Source of the DNA: Mariniflexile litorale
GTDB lineage: Bacteria > Bacteroidota > Bacteroidia > Flavobacteriales > Flavobacteriaceae
Direction: 5' to 3'
DNA length: 64,000 nt
Assembly (NCBI RefSeq): GCF_031128465.2
Contig: NZ_CP155618.1
Location: 2,594,501 to 2,658,500, forward strand
Shown piece after piece: positions 27,773 to 37,061 of the stretch. A program made the position numbers and the translations under genes. The notes beneath the pieces were generated by a model, which was not told where the DNA came from, did not search any database, and saw nothing but the letters and a program-made list of their open reading frames with translations. The number at the start of each line of letters is the position of its first letter. Within the stretch, counting starts at the first letter, position 1.

Positions 27773-28063
27773 ATGAGTATCTTAATTAAACCTATAATCA
27801 CAGAAAAAGCGACAGCAAATAGCGAGTTAAGAAACTGCTATACTTTCGCAGTGAAAACAAAGGCGAACAAGGTAGAAATCAAAAAAGCAGTGGAAGCTGC
27901 TTATGGTGTTTCTGTTGAAAAAGTTCGTACTATAAATGTCCGTCCAGATAGGAGTACCAAGTTTACAAAAACAGGTATCCAACATGGTAAAACAAATGCT
28001 GTTAAAAAAGCAATTGTACAACTGGCGGAAGGTGAAATGATTGATTTATACAGTAACATGTAA
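27773..28063 (+). CDS. rplW: 50S ribosomal protein L23
   Basis: L23, 96 residues, located at the tunnel exit and a docking site for trigger factor and SRP. Recognised by LIKPIITEKATANSE at the N-terminus, CYTFAVKTKANKVEIKKAVE and VEKVRTINVRPD. It is of normal bacterial length and lies in the invariant order rplD-rplW-rplB with 5- and 10-bp spacers. Confidence 0.97.
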   Translation: MSILIKPIITEKATANSELRNCYTFAVKTKANKVEIKKAVEAAYGVSVEKVRTINVRPDRSTKFTKTGIQHGKTNAVKKAIVQLAEGEMIDLYSNM

Positions 28064-28073
28064 TTAAAGACAG

Positions 28074-28898
28074 ATGTCAGTAAGAAAATTAAAACCAATC
28101 ACACCAGGACAGCGATTTAGAGTAGTAAATGGATTTGACGCCATTACTACTGATAAGCCGGAAAAGAGTTTACTCGTTCCGAATAAAAGGTCTGGTGGTA
28201 GAAACAGTCAAGGAAAAATGACCATGCGCTATATTGGTGGAGGTCATAAAAGAAAGTATCGTATTATCGATTTTAAACGTAATAAGGCAGGTATTCCAGC
28301 TGAAGTTAAGTCTATAGAATACGATCCAAACAGAACCGCTTTTATCGCATTATTGAATTATCAAGATGGCGAGAAAAGATACATCATTGCACAAAACGGT
28401 TTACAAGTAGGTCAAACTGTAGTTTCAGGAGAAAATGTTGCTCCAGAAATTGGAAATGCAATGCCACTTAGTCAAATTCCATTAGGAACTATTATTTCTT
28501 GTGTAGAATTACGTCCAGGACAAGGAGCTATAATGGCTCGTAGTGCTGGTGCTTTTGCTCAATTAATGGCAAGAGATGGTAAATTTGCTACTATTAAATT
28601 ACCGTCTGGTGAGACAAGATTAATTCTTGTTAATTGTTTAGCAACTATAGGTGTTGTGTCTAATTCAGATCATCAATTGTTAGTGTCTGGTAAAGCAGGT
28701 AGAACAAGATGGTTAGGAAGACGCCCACGTACTAGACCAGTAGTAATGAATCCTGTTGATCACCCTATGGGAGGTGGTGAAGGTAAATCTTCTGGAGGAC
28801 ATCCTCGTTCAAGAAACGGTATACCAGCTAAAGGATATAGAACTCGTTCTAAAAAGAATGCAAGTAATAAATATATTGTAGAACGTAGAAAGAAATAA
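28074..28898 (+). CDS. rplB: 50S ribosomal protein L2
   Basis: L2, 274 residues, one of the most conserved ribosomal proteins, needed for subunit association and peptidyl-transferase assembly. Signatures: [31 protein letters not shown] and the C-terminal [20 protein letters not shown], which includes the conserved His of the catalytic-centre loop. It is complete and lies 10 bp after rplW and 3 bp before rpsS. Confidence 0.98.
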   Translation: MSVRKLKPITPGQRFRVVNGFDAITTDKPEKSLLVPNKRSGGRNSQGKMTMRYIGGGHKRKYRIIDFKRNKAGIPAEVKSIEYDPNRTAFIALLNYQDGEKRYIIAQNGLQVGQTVVSGENVAPEIGNAMPLSQIPLGTIISCVELRPGQGAIMARSAGAFAQLMARDGKFATIKLPSGETRLILVNCLATIGVVSNSDHQLLVSGKAGRTRWLGRRPRTRPVVMNPVDHPMGGGEGKSSGGHPRSRNGIPAKGYRTRSKKNASNKYIVERRKK

Positions 28899-28901
28899 GA
28901 C

Positions 28902-29180
28902 ATGGCAAGATCATTAAAAAAAGGACCTTACGTTCATTATAAATTAGAGAAAAAAGTGGCTGATAATGTTGAAGCTAATAAAAAAACGGTAATCAAAACG
29001 TGGTCTAGAGCCTCTATGATTACTCCGGATTTTGTTGGACAAACGATCGCAGTTCACAATGGCCGCCAATTTGTACCAGTATATGTTACTGAAAATATGG
29101 TAGGTCATAAATTAGGAGAATTTTCACCAACACGTTCATTCCGTGGACATGCAGGTGCTAAAAATAAAGGTAAAAAGTAG
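28902..29180 (+). CDS. rpsS: 30S ribosomal protein S19
   Basis: S19, 92 residues, on the head of the small subunit in contact with S13 and the A-site finger. [15 protein letters not shown] at the start, [22 protein letters not shown] in the middle and [14 protein letters not shown] near the end identify it. The spacing (3 bp before, 6 bp after) indicates tight co-translation with rplB and rplV. Confidence 0.98.
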   Translation: MARSLKKGPYVHYKLEKKVADNVEANKKTVIKTWSRASMITPDFVGQTIAVHNGRQFVPVYVTENMVGHKLGEFSPTRSFRGHAGAKNKGKK

Positions 29181-29186
29181 TAAGCT

Positions 29187-29594
29187 ATGGGAAGTCGTAA
29201 AAAACAAATGGCAGACGCTATTAAGGAAGCAAAGAAGGAAATCGCTTTTGCAAAACTTAATAATTGTCCTACGTCACCGAGAAAAATGCGTTTAGTAGCC
29301 GATTTAGTAAGAGGTGAAAAAGTAGAAAAAGCTCTTAATATCTTAAAATTCAATCAAAAGGAAGCTTCAGGTAAGCTAGAGAAATTGCTTTTATCGGCAA
29401 TTGCTAACTGGCAGTCTAAAAATGAAGAAGCTAGCATTGAAGATGCTGAGTTGATTGTAAAAGAAATTAGAGTAGATGGAGGAGCAATGTTAAAAAGATT
29501 GCGTCCAGCACCACAAGGTCGTGCACACAGAATAAGAAAACGTTCAAACCACGTAACAATCGTAGTTGGAGCTAACAATAACACACAAAGCTAA
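29187..29594 (+). CDS. rplV: 50S ribosomal protein L22
   Basis: L22, 135 residues, with L4 forming the constriction of the exit tunnel. Recognised by [24 protein letters not shown] and the C-terminal [22 protein letters not shown], which is the tunnel loop region. The start at 29187 places about 20 lysine- and alanine-rich residues before the conserved core. Spacers of 6 and 8 bp connect it to rpsS and rpsC. Confidence 0.97.
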   Translation: MGSRKKQMADAIKEAKKEIAFAKLNNCPTSPRKMRLVADLVRGEKVEKALNILKFNQKEASGKLEKLLLSAIANWQSKNEEASIEDAELIVKEIRVDGGAMLKRLRPAPQGRAHRIRKRSNHVTIVVGANNNTQS

Positions 29595-29602
29595 GATAGA
29601 CA

Positions 29603-30331
29603 ATGGGACAAAAAACAAATCCAATCGGAAATCGCTTAGGTATTATCAGAGGATGGGAATCTAACTGGTATGGAGGTAATGATTATGGAGATAAGCTTGC
29701 CGAAGACGATAAGATTAGAAAATACGTACATGTACGTTTAGCTAAAGCTAGTGTAAGTAGAGTAATTATTGAAAGAACTTTAAAACTTGTAACCGTTACT
29801 ATCACAACGGCTCGTCCAGGTATCATTATTGGTAAAGGCGGTCAAGAGGTAGACAAGTTAAAAGAAGAGCTTAAAAAAATTACTGGAAAAGAAGTTCAGA
29901 TTAATATTTTTGAAATTAAAAGACCTGAACTTGATGCATTTTTAGTAGGAACTAGCATTGCTCGTCAAATTGAAAATAGAATTTCATACCGTCGTGCTAT
30001 AAAAATGGCTATTGCTGCTACTATGCGTATGAATGCTGAAGGAATTAAAGTTCAAATTAGTGGTCGTTTGAATGGTGCTGAAATGGCACGTTCAGAACAC
30101 TACAAAGAAGGACGTATTCCTTTATCAACCTTTAGAGCCGATATTGATTATGCACTTGTTGAGGCACACACTACTTATGGTAGGTTAGGTGTGAAAGTGT
30201 GGATTATGAAAGGTGAAGTATATGGTAAAAGAGAACTTTCTCCGCTAGTTGGATTGTCCAAGAAGCAAGGAAAGGCAGGTGCAGGAGCACCACGTGGAGG
30301 AAATAATTCTAAACCACGTCGTAGAAAGTAA
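29603..30331 (+). CDS. rpsC: 30S ribosomal protein S3
   Basis: S3, 242 residues, at the mRNA entry channel. [20 protein letters not shown] at the N-terminus, the type II KH-domain loop [10 protein letters not shown] and the C-terminal domain [24 protein letters not shown] are diagnostic. The C-terminus ends in a basic Gly/Ala/Arg tail typical of the phylum. Followed by rplP after 21 bp. Confidence 0.98.
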   Translation: MGQKTNPIGNRLGIIRGWESNWYGGNDYGDKLAEDDKIRKYVHVRLAKASVSRVIIERTLKLVTVTITTARPGIIIGKGGQEVDKLKEELKKITGKEVQINIFEIKRPELDAFLVGTSIARQIENRISYRRAIKMAIAATMRMNAEGIKVQISGRLNGAEMARSEHYKEGRIPLSTFRADIDYALVEAHTTYGRLGVKVWIMKGEVYGKRELSPLVGLSKKQGKAGAGAPRGGNNSKPRRRK

Positions 30332-30352
30332 TTTTTTATAAAGTAAAGAAAA

Positions 30353-30772
30353 ATGTTACAGCCTAAAAGAACAAAATTTCGTAAGCAACAAAAAGGACGT
30401 ATGAAAGGGATCTCGCAAAGAGGTCACCAACTTTCAAATGGAACTTTTGGTATAAAATCACTCGACTCTGAGTTTTTAACATCGCGTCAAATAGAAGCTG
30501 CACGTATTGCTGCTACACGTTACATGAAAAGAGAAGGGCAACTTTGGATTAAAATATTTCCAGACAAGCCAATTACAAAGAAACCTCTTGAAGTACGTAT
30601 GGGTAAAGGTAAAGGTGCTGTTGAGTATTGGGTAGCGGTTGTTAAACCAGGAAGAATGCTTTTTGAAGTAGGAGGAGTATCGTTAGACATCGCTAAAGAA
30701 GCGTTACGTTTAGCAGCTCAAAAACTACCAGTAAAAACTAAGTTTATCATTGCTCGCGATTACGAAGCATAA
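30353..30772 (+). CDS. rplP: 50S ribosomal protein L16
   Basis: L16, 139 residues, which positions the A-site tRNA acceptor arm. The N-terminal [19 protein letters not shown], the [25 protein letters not shown] block and [17 protein letters not shown] are diagnostic. Length is standard. It lies 21 bp after rpsC and 13 bp before rpmC, as expected in the S10 block. Confidence 0.98.
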   Translation: MLQPKRTKFRKQQKGRMKGISQRGHQLSNGTFGIKSLDSEFLTSRQIEAARIAATRYMKREGQLWIKIFPDKPITKKPLEVRMGKGKGAVEYWVAVVKPGRMLFEVGGVSLDIAKEALRLAAQKLPVKTKFIIARDYEA

Positions 30773-30785
30773 TTTATTTGATATT

Positions 30786-30977
30786 ATGAAACAATCAGAA
30801 ATTAAAGAATTATCAGTAGCCGAGTTACAAGAGAAACTTGGTGAAACAAAAAAGAGTTATTCAGACCTAAAATTAGCTCATGCAATATCTCCTTTAGAAA
30901 ATCCAATCCAGTTACGTAACATAAGACGTTCGGTAGCTAGAATTGCGACAGAATTAACTAAAAGAGAATTACAATAA
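30786..30977 (+). CDS. rpmC: 50S ribosomal protein L29
   Basis: L29, 63 residues from the ATG at 30786. A longer frame reaching back into rplP lacks similarity and is not used. Features: MKQSEIKELSVAELQEKL and the C-terminal helix PLENPIQLRNIRRSVARIATEL, the usual two-helix bundle. L29 sits by L23 at the tunnel exit. It follows rplP by 13 bp and precedes rpsQ by 12 bp. Confidence 0.96.
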   Translation: MKQSEIKELSVAELQEKLGETKKSYSDLKLAHAISPLENPIQLRNIRRSVARIATELTKRELQ

Positions 30978-30989
30978 TTCGGCTACAAG

Positions 30990-31247
30990 ATGGAAACAAG
31001 AAATTTAAGAAAAGAACGTATAGGAGTTGTTACTAGTAACAAAATGCAAAAATCAATAGTTGTTGCAGAGGTTAAAAAAGTGAAACACCCTATGTATGGT
31101 AAGTTCGTGTTAAAAACAAAAAAATATGTTGCACACGACGAAACAAACGATTGTAATATTGGAGATACTGTAAGAATCATGGAAACACGACCTTTAAGTA
31201 AATCTAAATGTTGGAGATTAGTTGAAATCATAGAAAGAGCTAAATAA
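30990..31247 (+). CDS. rpsQ: 30S ribosomal protein S17
   Basis: S17, 85 residues, an OB-fold 16S rRNA-binding protein. Recognised by [22 protein letters not shown] and the [34 protein letters not shown] region, which contains the characteristic loop. Normal length; last gene of the classical S10 block. The rplN start follows two bases after its stop. Confidence 0.97.
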   Translation: METRNLRKERIGVVTSNKMQKSIVVAEVKKVKHPMYGKFVLKTKKYVAHDETNDCNIGDTVRIMETRPLSKSKCWRLVEIIERAK

Positions 31248-31249
31248 TT

Positions 31250-31618
31250 ATGGTACAGCAAGAATCAAGATTAAAAGTAGCAGATAACACTGGAGCAAAG
31301 GAAGTTTTAACTATCCGTGTTTTAGGTGGTACTAAAAGAAGATATGCATCTGTAGGAGACAAAATTGTTGTTTCTATAAAAGACGCAACACCTAATGGAA
31401 ACATTAAAAAAGGTGCTGTATCTACTGCAGTTGTTGTTCGTACTAGAAAAGAAGTAAGAAGACCAGACGGATCTTATATTAGATTTGATGATAATGCATG
31501 TGTGCTTTTAAATCCTCAAGGGGAGATGAGAGGAACACGCGTATTTGGTCCTGTTGCTAGAGAACTTCGTGATAAACAATTCATGAAAATTGTATCATTA
31601 GCACCAGAGGTGCTTTAA
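31250..31618 (+). CDS. rplN: 50S ribosomal protein L14
   Basis: L14, 122 residues, on the intersubunit face, contacting 16S rRNA and the binding partner of the silencing factor RsfS, whose gene is also in this window. [20 protein letters not shown] and [38 protein letters not shown]-like blocks (seen at about 60-105) identify it. It opens the spc block with a 2-bp gap after rpsQ. Confidence 0.98.
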   Translation: MVQQESRLKVADNTGAKEVLTIRVLGGTKRRYASVGDKIVVSIKDATPNGNIKKGAVSTAVVVRTRKEVRRPDGSYIRFDDNACVLLNPQGEMRGTRVFGPVARELRDKQFMKIVSLAPEVL

Positions 31619-31632
31619 TACATCAATTTAAG

Positions 31633-31944
31633 ATGACAAAGCTTAAAATAAAAACTGGAGATACTGTTAAAGTAATTGCTGGAGACCATAAAGGTTCTGA
31701 AGGTAAAGTACAAAAAGTATTAATAGACAAGAACAAAGCGATTGTTGAGGGTATTAACATGGTTAAGAAACATACTAAACCAAGTGCTAAAAACCCTCAA
31801 GGAGGAATCGTTGAAAAAGAAGCTCCTATGCATATTTCAAATTTATCGTTGTTAACTTCTAAAGGAGAAACAACAAGAATTGGATATAGAGTAGAAGGCG
31901 ATAAAAAAGTAAGATTTTCAACAAAATCTAATGAAGTAATATAG
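31633..31944 (+). CDS. rplX: 50S ribosomal protein L24
   Basis: L24, 103 residues, a KOW-domain protein that initiates large-subunit assembly. The KOW motif is [18 protein letters not shown] near residues 13-30, followed by [20 protein letters not shown] and a C-terminal [19 protein letters not shown]. Lies 14 bp after rplN and 2 bp before rplE. Confidence 0.97.
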   Translation: MTKLKIKTGDTVKVIAGDHKGSEGKVQKVLIDKNKAIVEGINMVKKHTKPSAKNPQGGIVEKEAPMHISNLSLLTSKGETTRIGYRVEGDKKVRFSTKSNEVI

Positions 31945-31946
31945 TT

Positions 31947-32498
31947 ATGGCATATTCACCGAGACTTAAAGAAGAGTATAAAAGCAGAGTAATTGCAGCT
32001 CTTACAGACGAATTTGGATATAAAAATGTGATGCAAGTTCCTAAACTAAAAAAGATAGTAATATCTAAAGGTGTTGGAGCGGCAGTAGCAGACAAAAAGT
32101 TAATCGACTACGCAGTAGAAGAAGTAACTACTATATCTGGACAAAAAGCAATAGCTACAATATCTAAAAAAGATGTTGCATCTTTCAAATTACGTAAAGG
32201 GATGCCAATTGGTGTTAAAGTTACTTTACGAGGAGAAAGAATGTATGAATTTTTAGATCGTTTAGTTACTTCAGCCTTACCACGTGTAAGAGATTTTAAT
32301 GGAATTAAAGCTACAGGATTTGACGGACGTGGTAACTACAATTTAGGAGTTACTGAACAAATTATATTTCCAGAGATAAATATTGATAAAGTTAATAAAA
32401 TCTCAGGTATGGATATTACATTTGTAACATCTGCTGAAACTGATAAAGAAGCAAAATCGTTATTAACCGAATTAGGATTACCTTTTCAAAAGAACTAA
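31947..32498 (+). CDS. rplE: 50S ribosomal protein L5
   Basis: L5, 183 residues, binding 5S rRNA and the P-site tRNA elbow. Recognised by the N-terminal helix [22 protein letters not shown], the [27 protein letters not shown] region and [18 protein letters not shown]. It is complete and of standard length. Spacers are 2 bp before and 3 bp after. Confidence 0.98.
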   Translation: MAYSPRLKEEYKSRVIAALTDEFGYKNVMQVPKLKKIVISKGVGAAVADKKLIDYAVEEVTTISGQKAIATISKKDVASFKLRKGMPIGVKVTLRGERMYEFLDRLVTSALPRVRDFNGIKATGFDGRGNYNLGVTEQIIFPEINIDKVNKISGMDITFVTSAETDKEAKSLLTELGLPFQKN

Positions 32499-32501
32499 GT
32501 T

Positions 32502-32771
32502 ATGGCTAAAGAATCAATGAAAGCCCGCGAGGTAAAAAGAGCTAAAACAGTAGCTAAATATGCTGAAAAACGTAAAGCTTTAAAAGAAGCTGGAGATTAT
32601 GAAGCATTACAAAAGTTACCCAAAAATGCTTCTCCTGTTCGTATGCATAATAGATGTAAATTAACAGGTAGACCTAGAGGATATATGAGAACATTTGGAG
32701 TGTCTCGTGTAACTTTTAGAGAAATGGCTAATAATGGTCTTATTCCAGGGGTAAGAAAAGCAAGTTGGTAA
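32502..32771 (+). CDS. rpsN: 30S ribosomal protein S14 (zinc-independent form)
   Basis: S14, 89 residues, a 30S head protein. The C-terminal block [20 protein letters not shown]...[13 protein letters not shown] identifies it. The CxxC pairs of the short zinc-binding form are absent and only one Cys remains, so this is the long C-minus form. L36 in this cluster is also zinc-free. It is followed by a 67-bp gap with a perfect palindrome before rpsH. Confidence 0.97.
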   Translation: MAKESMKAREVKRAKTVAKYAEKRKALKEAGDYEALQKLPKNASPVRMHNRCKLTGRPRGYMRTFGVSRVTFREMANNGLIPGVRKASW

Positions 32772-32797
32772 TATTATTTAAATAATCGGATTTAAGG

Positions 32798-32813
32798 TTC
32801 GGAATATTCCGAA
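32798..32813 (+). promoter_or_regulatory. perfect 16-bp palindrome before rpsH
   Basis: TTCGGAATATTCCGAA is a perfect inverted repeat 25 bp upstream of the rpsH ATG, within the longest gap of the spc block. GG and CC just outside could extend the hairpin in the RNA. There is no T-tract, so it is not a terminator. S8 is a known autoregulator of the spc operon in E. coli, so a translational operator is one possibility. Confidence 0.45.
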
Positions 32814-32838
32814 AACCAAGATCACAAATCAATTCATT

Positions 32839-33237
32839 ATGTACACAGATCCAATAGCGGATTATTTGACAAGAATTAGAAATGCAGTGCGTGCTAGCCA
32901 CAGAGTGGTTGAGATCCCAGCATCTAATCTTAAAAAAGACATTACTAAAATATTATTCGAACAAGGATATATTTTAAGTTACAAGTTTGATGACTCTTCA
33001 GTACAAGGTACTATTAAAATAGCACTTAAGTACAATAAAGACACTAAAGAGCCTGTAATAAAACAGATTCAAAGAATAAGTAAACCAGGTTTACGTAAAT
33101 ACGCAAGTTCAAAAGAACTTCCTAGAATTCTTAATGGTTTAGGTATTGCCATTGTCTCTACTTCTCATGGAGTAATGACAGGTAAACAAGCAAAAAGAGA
33201 TAATGTAGGTGGCGAAGTATTGTGTTACGTTTACTAA
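32839..33237 (+). CDS. rpsH: 30S ribosomal protein S8
   Basis: S8, 132 residues, a primary 16S rRNA-binding protein of the central domain. MYTDPIADYLTRIRNA at the start, the RISKPGLRKYASSKELPRILNGLGIAIVSTS region and the terminal GGEVLCYVY are diagnostic. The gene is preceded by a palindrome. In E. coli S8 represses its own operon; whether that holds here is not shown by sequence. Confidence 0.98.
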   Translation: MYTDPIADYLTRIRNAVRASHRVVEIPASNLKKDITKILFEQGYILSYKFDDSSVQGTIKIALKYNKDTKEPVIKQIQRISKPGLRKYASSKELPRILNGLGIAIVSTSHGVMTGKQAKRDNVGGEVLCYVY

Positions 33238-33248
33238 AAAGATAAGAT

Positions 33249-33791
33249 ATGTCAAGAATAGGTAATAACCCAGTAGTAATTCCAGAAGGCGTTACAGTTG
33301 ATATAAACGACGGAATAGTTACAGTAAAAGGAAAATTAGGAGAATTAACTCAAAATTTCGATTCTGTAAATATTAAAGTTGAAGATGGAAATGTTTTAGT
33401 AACACGTTCTTCGGATTCTAAAGATCAAAAAGCAAAACATGGTTTATATAGATCATTAATGCGTAACATGATTGAAGGCGTTTCTAAAGGATGGACTAAA
33501 GAATTAGAATTAGTAGGTGTAGGGTATAGAGCTAGTAACCAAGGTCAAAAATTGGAATTAGCTTTAGGATTTTCTCATGCTATCGTTATGAGTTTAGCTC
33601 CAGAAGTTAAATTAGAAACAGTAAGTGAAAAAGGAAAAAACCCTATTATAAAACTAACTTCACATGATAAACAACTTGTAGGTCAAGTAGCTGCAAAGAT
33701 TCGTGGTTTTAGACCACCAGAGCCTTATAAAGGTAAAGGGGTTAAGTTTGTTGGTGAGGTATTAAGAAGAAAAGCAGGTAAATCAGCTTAA
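33249..33791 (+). CDS. rplF: 50S ribosomal protein L6
   Basis: L6, 180 residues, near the sarcin-ricin loop and the factor-binding site. It begins MSRIGNNPVVIPEGVTVDI and carries the duplicated L6 fold, ending with the conserved IRGFRPPEPYKGKGVKFVGE followed by a basic tail. Length is standard. Spacers: 11 bp after rpsH, 10 bp before rplR. Confidence 0.98.
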   Translation: MSRIGNNPVVIPEGVTVDINDGIVTVKGKLGELTQNFDSVNIKVEDGNVLVTRSSDSKDQKAKHGLYRSLMRNMIEGVSKGWTKELELVGVGYRASNQGQKLELALGFSHAIVMSLAPEVKLETVSEKGKNPIIKLTSHDKQLVGQVAAKIRGFRPPEPYKGKGVKFVGEVLRRKAGKSA

Positions 33792-33801
33792 TAATTAAGT
33801 T

Positions 33802-34158
33802 ATGGCATTGACAAAATACGAAAGAAGAATAAGAATTAAAAGCAGAATACGTAAGATAGTTTCTGGTACAGAAGCTAGACCGAGATTAACTGTTTTTAGA
33901 AGTAATAAAGAAATTTATGCTCAAGTTGTAGATGATGTAACGGGTGTTACTCTTAGTGCAGCATCTTCAAGAGATAAAGATATTAGTTCTGCAAAAGCAA
34001 CTAAAATTGAAGTAGCTAAATTAGTAGGTAAGTCACTTGCTGAAAAAGCTTTAAAGGCAGGTATAGAGACTATCGCTTTTGATAGAGGTGGTTATTTATA
34101 CCATGGTAGAGTAAAATCATTAGCTGAAGGAGCTAGAGAAGCAGGACTTAAATTCTAA
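33802..34158 (+). CDS. rplR: 50S ribosomal protein L18
   Basis: L18, 118 residues, a 5S rRNA-binding protein of the central protuberance. The basic N-terminus ([16 protein letters not shown]), the [20 protein letters not shown] strand and the [25 protein letters not shown] ending are diagnostic. Spacers of 10 bp and 6 bp link it to rplF and rpsE. Confidence 0.97.
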   Translation: MALTKYERRIRIKSRIRKIVSGTEARPRLTVFRSNKEIYAQVVDDVTGVTLSAASSRDKDISSAKATKIEVAKLVGKSLAEKALKAGIETIAFDRGGYLYHGRVKSLAEGAREAGLKF

Positions 34159-34164
34159 GAAATT

Positions 34165-34689
34165 ATGTTTAAAAAATATAAAAGTGCAGAATTAGTAAAA
34201 CCAGGTGGATTAGATCTTAAAGATCGTTTAGTTGGTGTACAAAGAGTTACAAAAGTAACTAAAGGTGGTAGAGCATTTGGTTTCTCAGCAATTGTAGTAG
34301 TTGGTGACGAAGCGGGTGTTGTAGGACAAGGTTTAGGGAAATCTAAAGATGTAGCTAGTGCAATTGCAAAAGCTATTGAAGATGCTAAGAAAAACCTGGT
34401 TCGTATTCCTTTAAAAGGAAAAACATTACCACATGAACAAAAAGGTAAATATGGTGGAGCAAGAGTAAACATTATTCCTGCTGCTAAAGGTACAGGTGTA
34501 ATTGCTGGTGGCGCTGTAAGAACAGTACTTGAAGCAGTTGGTGTACACGATGTATTATCAAAATCTCAAGGATCTTCAAATCCTCACAACGTTGTAAAAG
34601 CAACTTTTGATGCTTTATTGCAATTAAGAGATGCCAATACAATTGCTCGAGACCGAGGTATTTCACTTGAACAAGTATTTAAAGCTTAA
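34165..34689 (+). CDS. rpsE: 30S ribosomal protein S5
   Basis: S5, 174 residues, at the mRNA channel entry and important for decoding fidelity. [29 protein letters not shown] carries the conserved loop, and [23 protein letters not shown] and the [15 protein letters not shown] region follow. The N-terminus is short, with about 10 residues before the conserved domain. Spacers of 6 and 11 bp. Confidence 0.98.
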   Translation: MFKKYKSAELVKPGGLDLKDRLVGVQRVTKVTKGGRAFGFSAIVVVGDEAGVVGQGLGKSKDVASAIAKAIEDAKKNLVRIPLKGKTLPHEQKGKYGGARVNIIPAAKGTGVIAGGAVRTVLEAVGVHDVLSKSQGSSNPHNVVKATFDALLQLRDANTIARDRGISLEQVFKA

Positions 34690-34700
34690 TACAGACAGAG

Positions 34701-34883
34701 ATGGCAAAAATTAAAGTAACAAAAGTTAAAAGCGCAATCAATTGTCCGCTAAGACAAAAACGAGTATTAATATCTCTAGGTCTTAAAAAGATCGGTCAGG
34801 TAAAAGAGCACGAAGCTACATCAAGTATTCTTGGTATGGTAAGTAAAGTAAATCACTTAGTTTCTGTTGAAGAAATTAAATAA
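34701..34883 (+). CDS. rpmD: 50S ribosomal protein L30
   Basis: L30, 60 residues, a small large-subunit protein. AKIKVTKVKSAINCPLRQKRVLISLGLKKIGQ is the typical strand-helix start, with the conserved LGLKKIG motif, followed by LGMVSKVNHLVSVEE. Complete and of usual length. It lies 11 bp after rpsE and 14 bp before rplO. Confidence 0.96.
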   Translation: MAKIKVTKVKSAINCPLRQKRVLISLGLKKIGQVKEHEATSSILGMVSKVNHLVSVEEIK

Positions 34884-34897
34884 TAATATACTGAAAA

Positions 34898-35350
34898 ATG
34901 GATTTAAGTAATTTAAAACCTGCAGAAGGTTCAGTTAAAAATCAAGGAAAAAGAATAGGACGTGGACAAGGTTCTGGTAAAGGTGGTACGGCAACTCGTG
35001 GCCACAAAGGTGCTAAATCTCGTTCTGGTTATTCTAAGAAAGTAGGTTTTGAAGGAGGTCAAATGCCACTTCAAAGACGTGTTCCTAAATTTGGTTTTAC
35101 TAACATTAACCGCGTAGAATATCAAGGTATTAATTTAGATACTTTGCAACAATTAGCCGACGATAAAAAAATTGGTGATACCGTAGATTTTGAAACGCTA
35201 TTCACTAACGGTTTAATTGGAAAAAACGATCTAGTTAAAATATTAGGTAGAGGTGAGTTAAAAGCAAAATTAAAAGTATCAGCACATAAATTTACTGCTT
35301 CAGCAAAAGCTGCTATCGAAGCTGCTGGAGGAGAAGCTGTAACGTTATAA
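34898..35350 (+). CDS. rplO: 50S ribosomal protein L15
   Basis: L15, 150 residues, a late-assembly large-subunit protein. The Gly-rich N-terminal half (GKRIGRGQGSGKGGTATRGHKG, QMPLQRRVPKFGFTN) and the C-terminal domain with KILGRGELKAKLKVSAHKF identify it. The last ribosomal gene before secY, 15 bp apart, the standard spc order. Confidence 0.98.
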   Translation: MDLSNLKPAEGSVKNQGKRIGRGQGSGKGGTATRGHKGAKSRSGYSKKVGFEGGQMPLQRRVPKFGFTNINRVEYQGINLDTLQQLADDKKIGDTVDFETLFTNGLIGKNDLVKILGRGELKAKLKVSAHKFTASAKAAIEAAGGEAVTL

Positions 35351-35365
35351 GACCTTATTATAAGT

Positions 35366-36712
35366 ATGAAATTTATAGAATCGTTAAAGAATGTTTGGAA
35401 AATAGAAGAACTAAGAAACAGAATCATAGTTACACTTGGTTTATTATTGGTTTACCGTTTTGGTGCTCAAGTAGTTCTCCCAGGTATTGATGCTGCTCAA
35501 TTAGACGGTTTAGCAGATAGTACTGATAGTGGTTTGTTAGGGCTATTAAATGCCTTTACAGGTGGAGCTTTTGCAAATGCTTCGGTTTTTGCATTAGGTA
35601 TTATGCCTTACATTTCTGCTTCTATTGTTGTTCAGTTAATGGGAATAGCAATTCCATATTTACAGAAACTACAAAAAGAAGGCGCTAGTGGTCAAAAGAA
35701 AATCAATCAAATTACACGTTGGTTAACCATTGCTATCTGTTTGCTACAAGCTCCGGGTTATTTGGCTAGCTTACCACAATTAGGGATACCAGCAAGCGCA
35801 TTTTTATTGGGTACTGGACCATTATTTTATTTCTCTTCTGTAACTATTTTAGTAACAGGTTGTATCTTTGCGATGTGGTTAGGAGAAAAAATAACAGATA
35901 AAGGTATTGGTAATGGTATTTCCTTATTGATTATGGTTGGTATTATTGCAAGACTACCTGCATCATTTCTTCAAAATGCAGCAACAAGACTAGAGGGTAA
36001 TAATGTGATGCTTATTCTTTTTGAATTAGTATTATGGTTTGCTATCATTCTTGGTTGTATCATGCTTGTTATGGCTGTTAGAAAAATAGCAGTACAATAT
36101 GCAAGAAGAACAGCGACTGGCGATTATGAAAAAAGTGCTATGGCAGGTTCTAGACAGTACATTCCATTAAAATTAAATGCTTCAGGAGTAATGCCTATTA
36201 TATTTGCACAAGCAATCATGTTTGTACCAAGCTTAATTGGAGGGTCTTCTTTATTAAAGGAAACAGCAACAGGGGCATGGATGCAAACAAATTATTCTGA
36301 TATGTTTGGATTTTGGTATAGTGTAACTTTTGCTTTATTAATTATTGTATTTACATATTTTTATACAGCAATTACGGTACCAACAAACAAGATGGCAGAC
36401 GATTTAAAACGTAGTGGTGGTTTCATTCCTGGTATTCGTCCAGGTTCGGAAACTTCTGAATATTTAGATAAAATAATGTCTCAAATAACCTTACCAGGTT
36501 CTATATTTCTAGCATTTATTGCTGTGTTCCCAGCGTTAATAGTTAAAATTATGGGTGTTCAACAAGGCTGGGCATTATTTTTTGGTGGCACTTCATTAAT
36601 TATTTTAGTGGGTGTAGCTATAGATACTATGCAACAAGTAAATTCTTACTTGCTAAATAGACACTACGATGGCTTGATGAAAACAGGTAAAAATAGAAAG
36701 GCACTAGCTTAA
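35366..36712 (+). CDS. secY: preprotein translocase subunit SecY
   Basis: SecY, 448 residues, the channel subunit of the Sec translocon in the inner membrane. Ten hydrophobic segments can be traced. Family signatures are FGAQVVLPGID after the first segment, FALGIMPYISASIVVQL and the GIGNGISLLIMVGI block, and cytoplasmic loops such as RSGGFIPGIRPGSETSEYL before the last segments. Located between rplO and infA as in most bacteria, with 15- and 9-bp spacers; adk and map are not present here. Confidence 0.98.
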   Translation: MKFIESLKNVWKIEELRNRIIVTLGLLLVYRFGAQVVLPGIDAAQLDGLADSTDSGLLGLLNAFTGGAFANASVFALGIMPYISASIVVQLMGIAIPYLQKLQKEGASGQKKINQITRWLTIAICLLQAPGYLASLPQLGIPASAFLLGTGPLFYFSSVTILVTGCIFAMWLGEKITDKGIGNGISLLIMVGIIARLPASFLQNAATRLEGNNVMLILFELVLWFAIILGCIMLVMAVRKIAVQYARRTATGDYEKSAMAGSRQYIPLKLNASGVMPIIFAQAIMFVPSLIGGSSLLKETATGAWMQTNYSDMFGFWYSVTFALLIIVFTYFYTAITVPTNKMADDLKRSGGFIPGIRPGSETSEYLDKIMSQITLPGSIFLAFIAVFPALIVKIMGVQQGWALFFGGTSLIILVGVAIDTMQQVNSYLLNRHYDGLMKTGKNRKALA

Positions 36713-36721
36713 TATTATACT

Positions 36722-36937
36722 ATGGCAAAACAATCAGCAATAGAGCAAGACGGTACCATCATAGAAGCATTATCAAATGCGATGTTCCGTGTTGAGTTAG
36801 AGAATGGTCACATTGTGACAGCACATATTTCGGGTAAGATGCGTATGCATTACATTAAATTATTACCAGGAGATAAAGTGAAATTAGAAATGAGTCCTTA
36901 TGATTTATCTAAGGCAAGAATAACTTATAGATACTAA
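36722..36937 (+). CDS. infA: translation initiation factor IF-1
   Basis: IF-1, 71 residues, an S1/OB-fold factor that binds the ribosomal A site during initiation. [54 protein letters not shown] and the terminal KARITYRY are diagnostic. Standard length. Located 9 bp after secY and 5 bp before rpmJ. Confidence 0.98.
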   Translation: MAKQSAIEQDGTIIEALSNAMFRVELENGHIVTAHISGKMRMHYIKLLPGDKVKLEMSPYDLSKARITYRY

Positions 36938-36942
36938 CACAG

Positions 36943-37059
36943 ATGAAAGTAAGAGCATCAGTAAAAAAGAGAAGTGCAGATTGTATAATCGTACGTAGAA
37001 AAGGTAGACTTTACGTGATAAACAAAAAGAATCCTAGATTTAAACAAAGACAAGGGTAA
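36943..37059 (+). CDS. rpmJ: 50S ribosomal protein L36 (zinc-free form)
   Basis: A 38-codon gene between infA and rpsM, ATG at 36943 and TAA at 37057. It begins [14 protein letters not shown] and ends [10 protein letters not shown], the L36 pattern. Of the usual Cys-Cys-Cys-His zinc ligands only one Cys (Cys14) remains, so this is a C-minus form that should not bind zinc. Spacers of 5 bp and 2 bp place it firmly in the operon. Confidence 0.95.
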   Translation: MKVRASVKKRSADCIIVRRKGRLYVINKKNPRFKQRQG

Positions 37060-37061
37060 TT

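Noticed and set aside
30750-30785. N-terminal extension of L29 into rplP
   Set aside because: L29 proteins begin at the MKQSEIKEL position; the extra residues overlap rplP and are not conserved.
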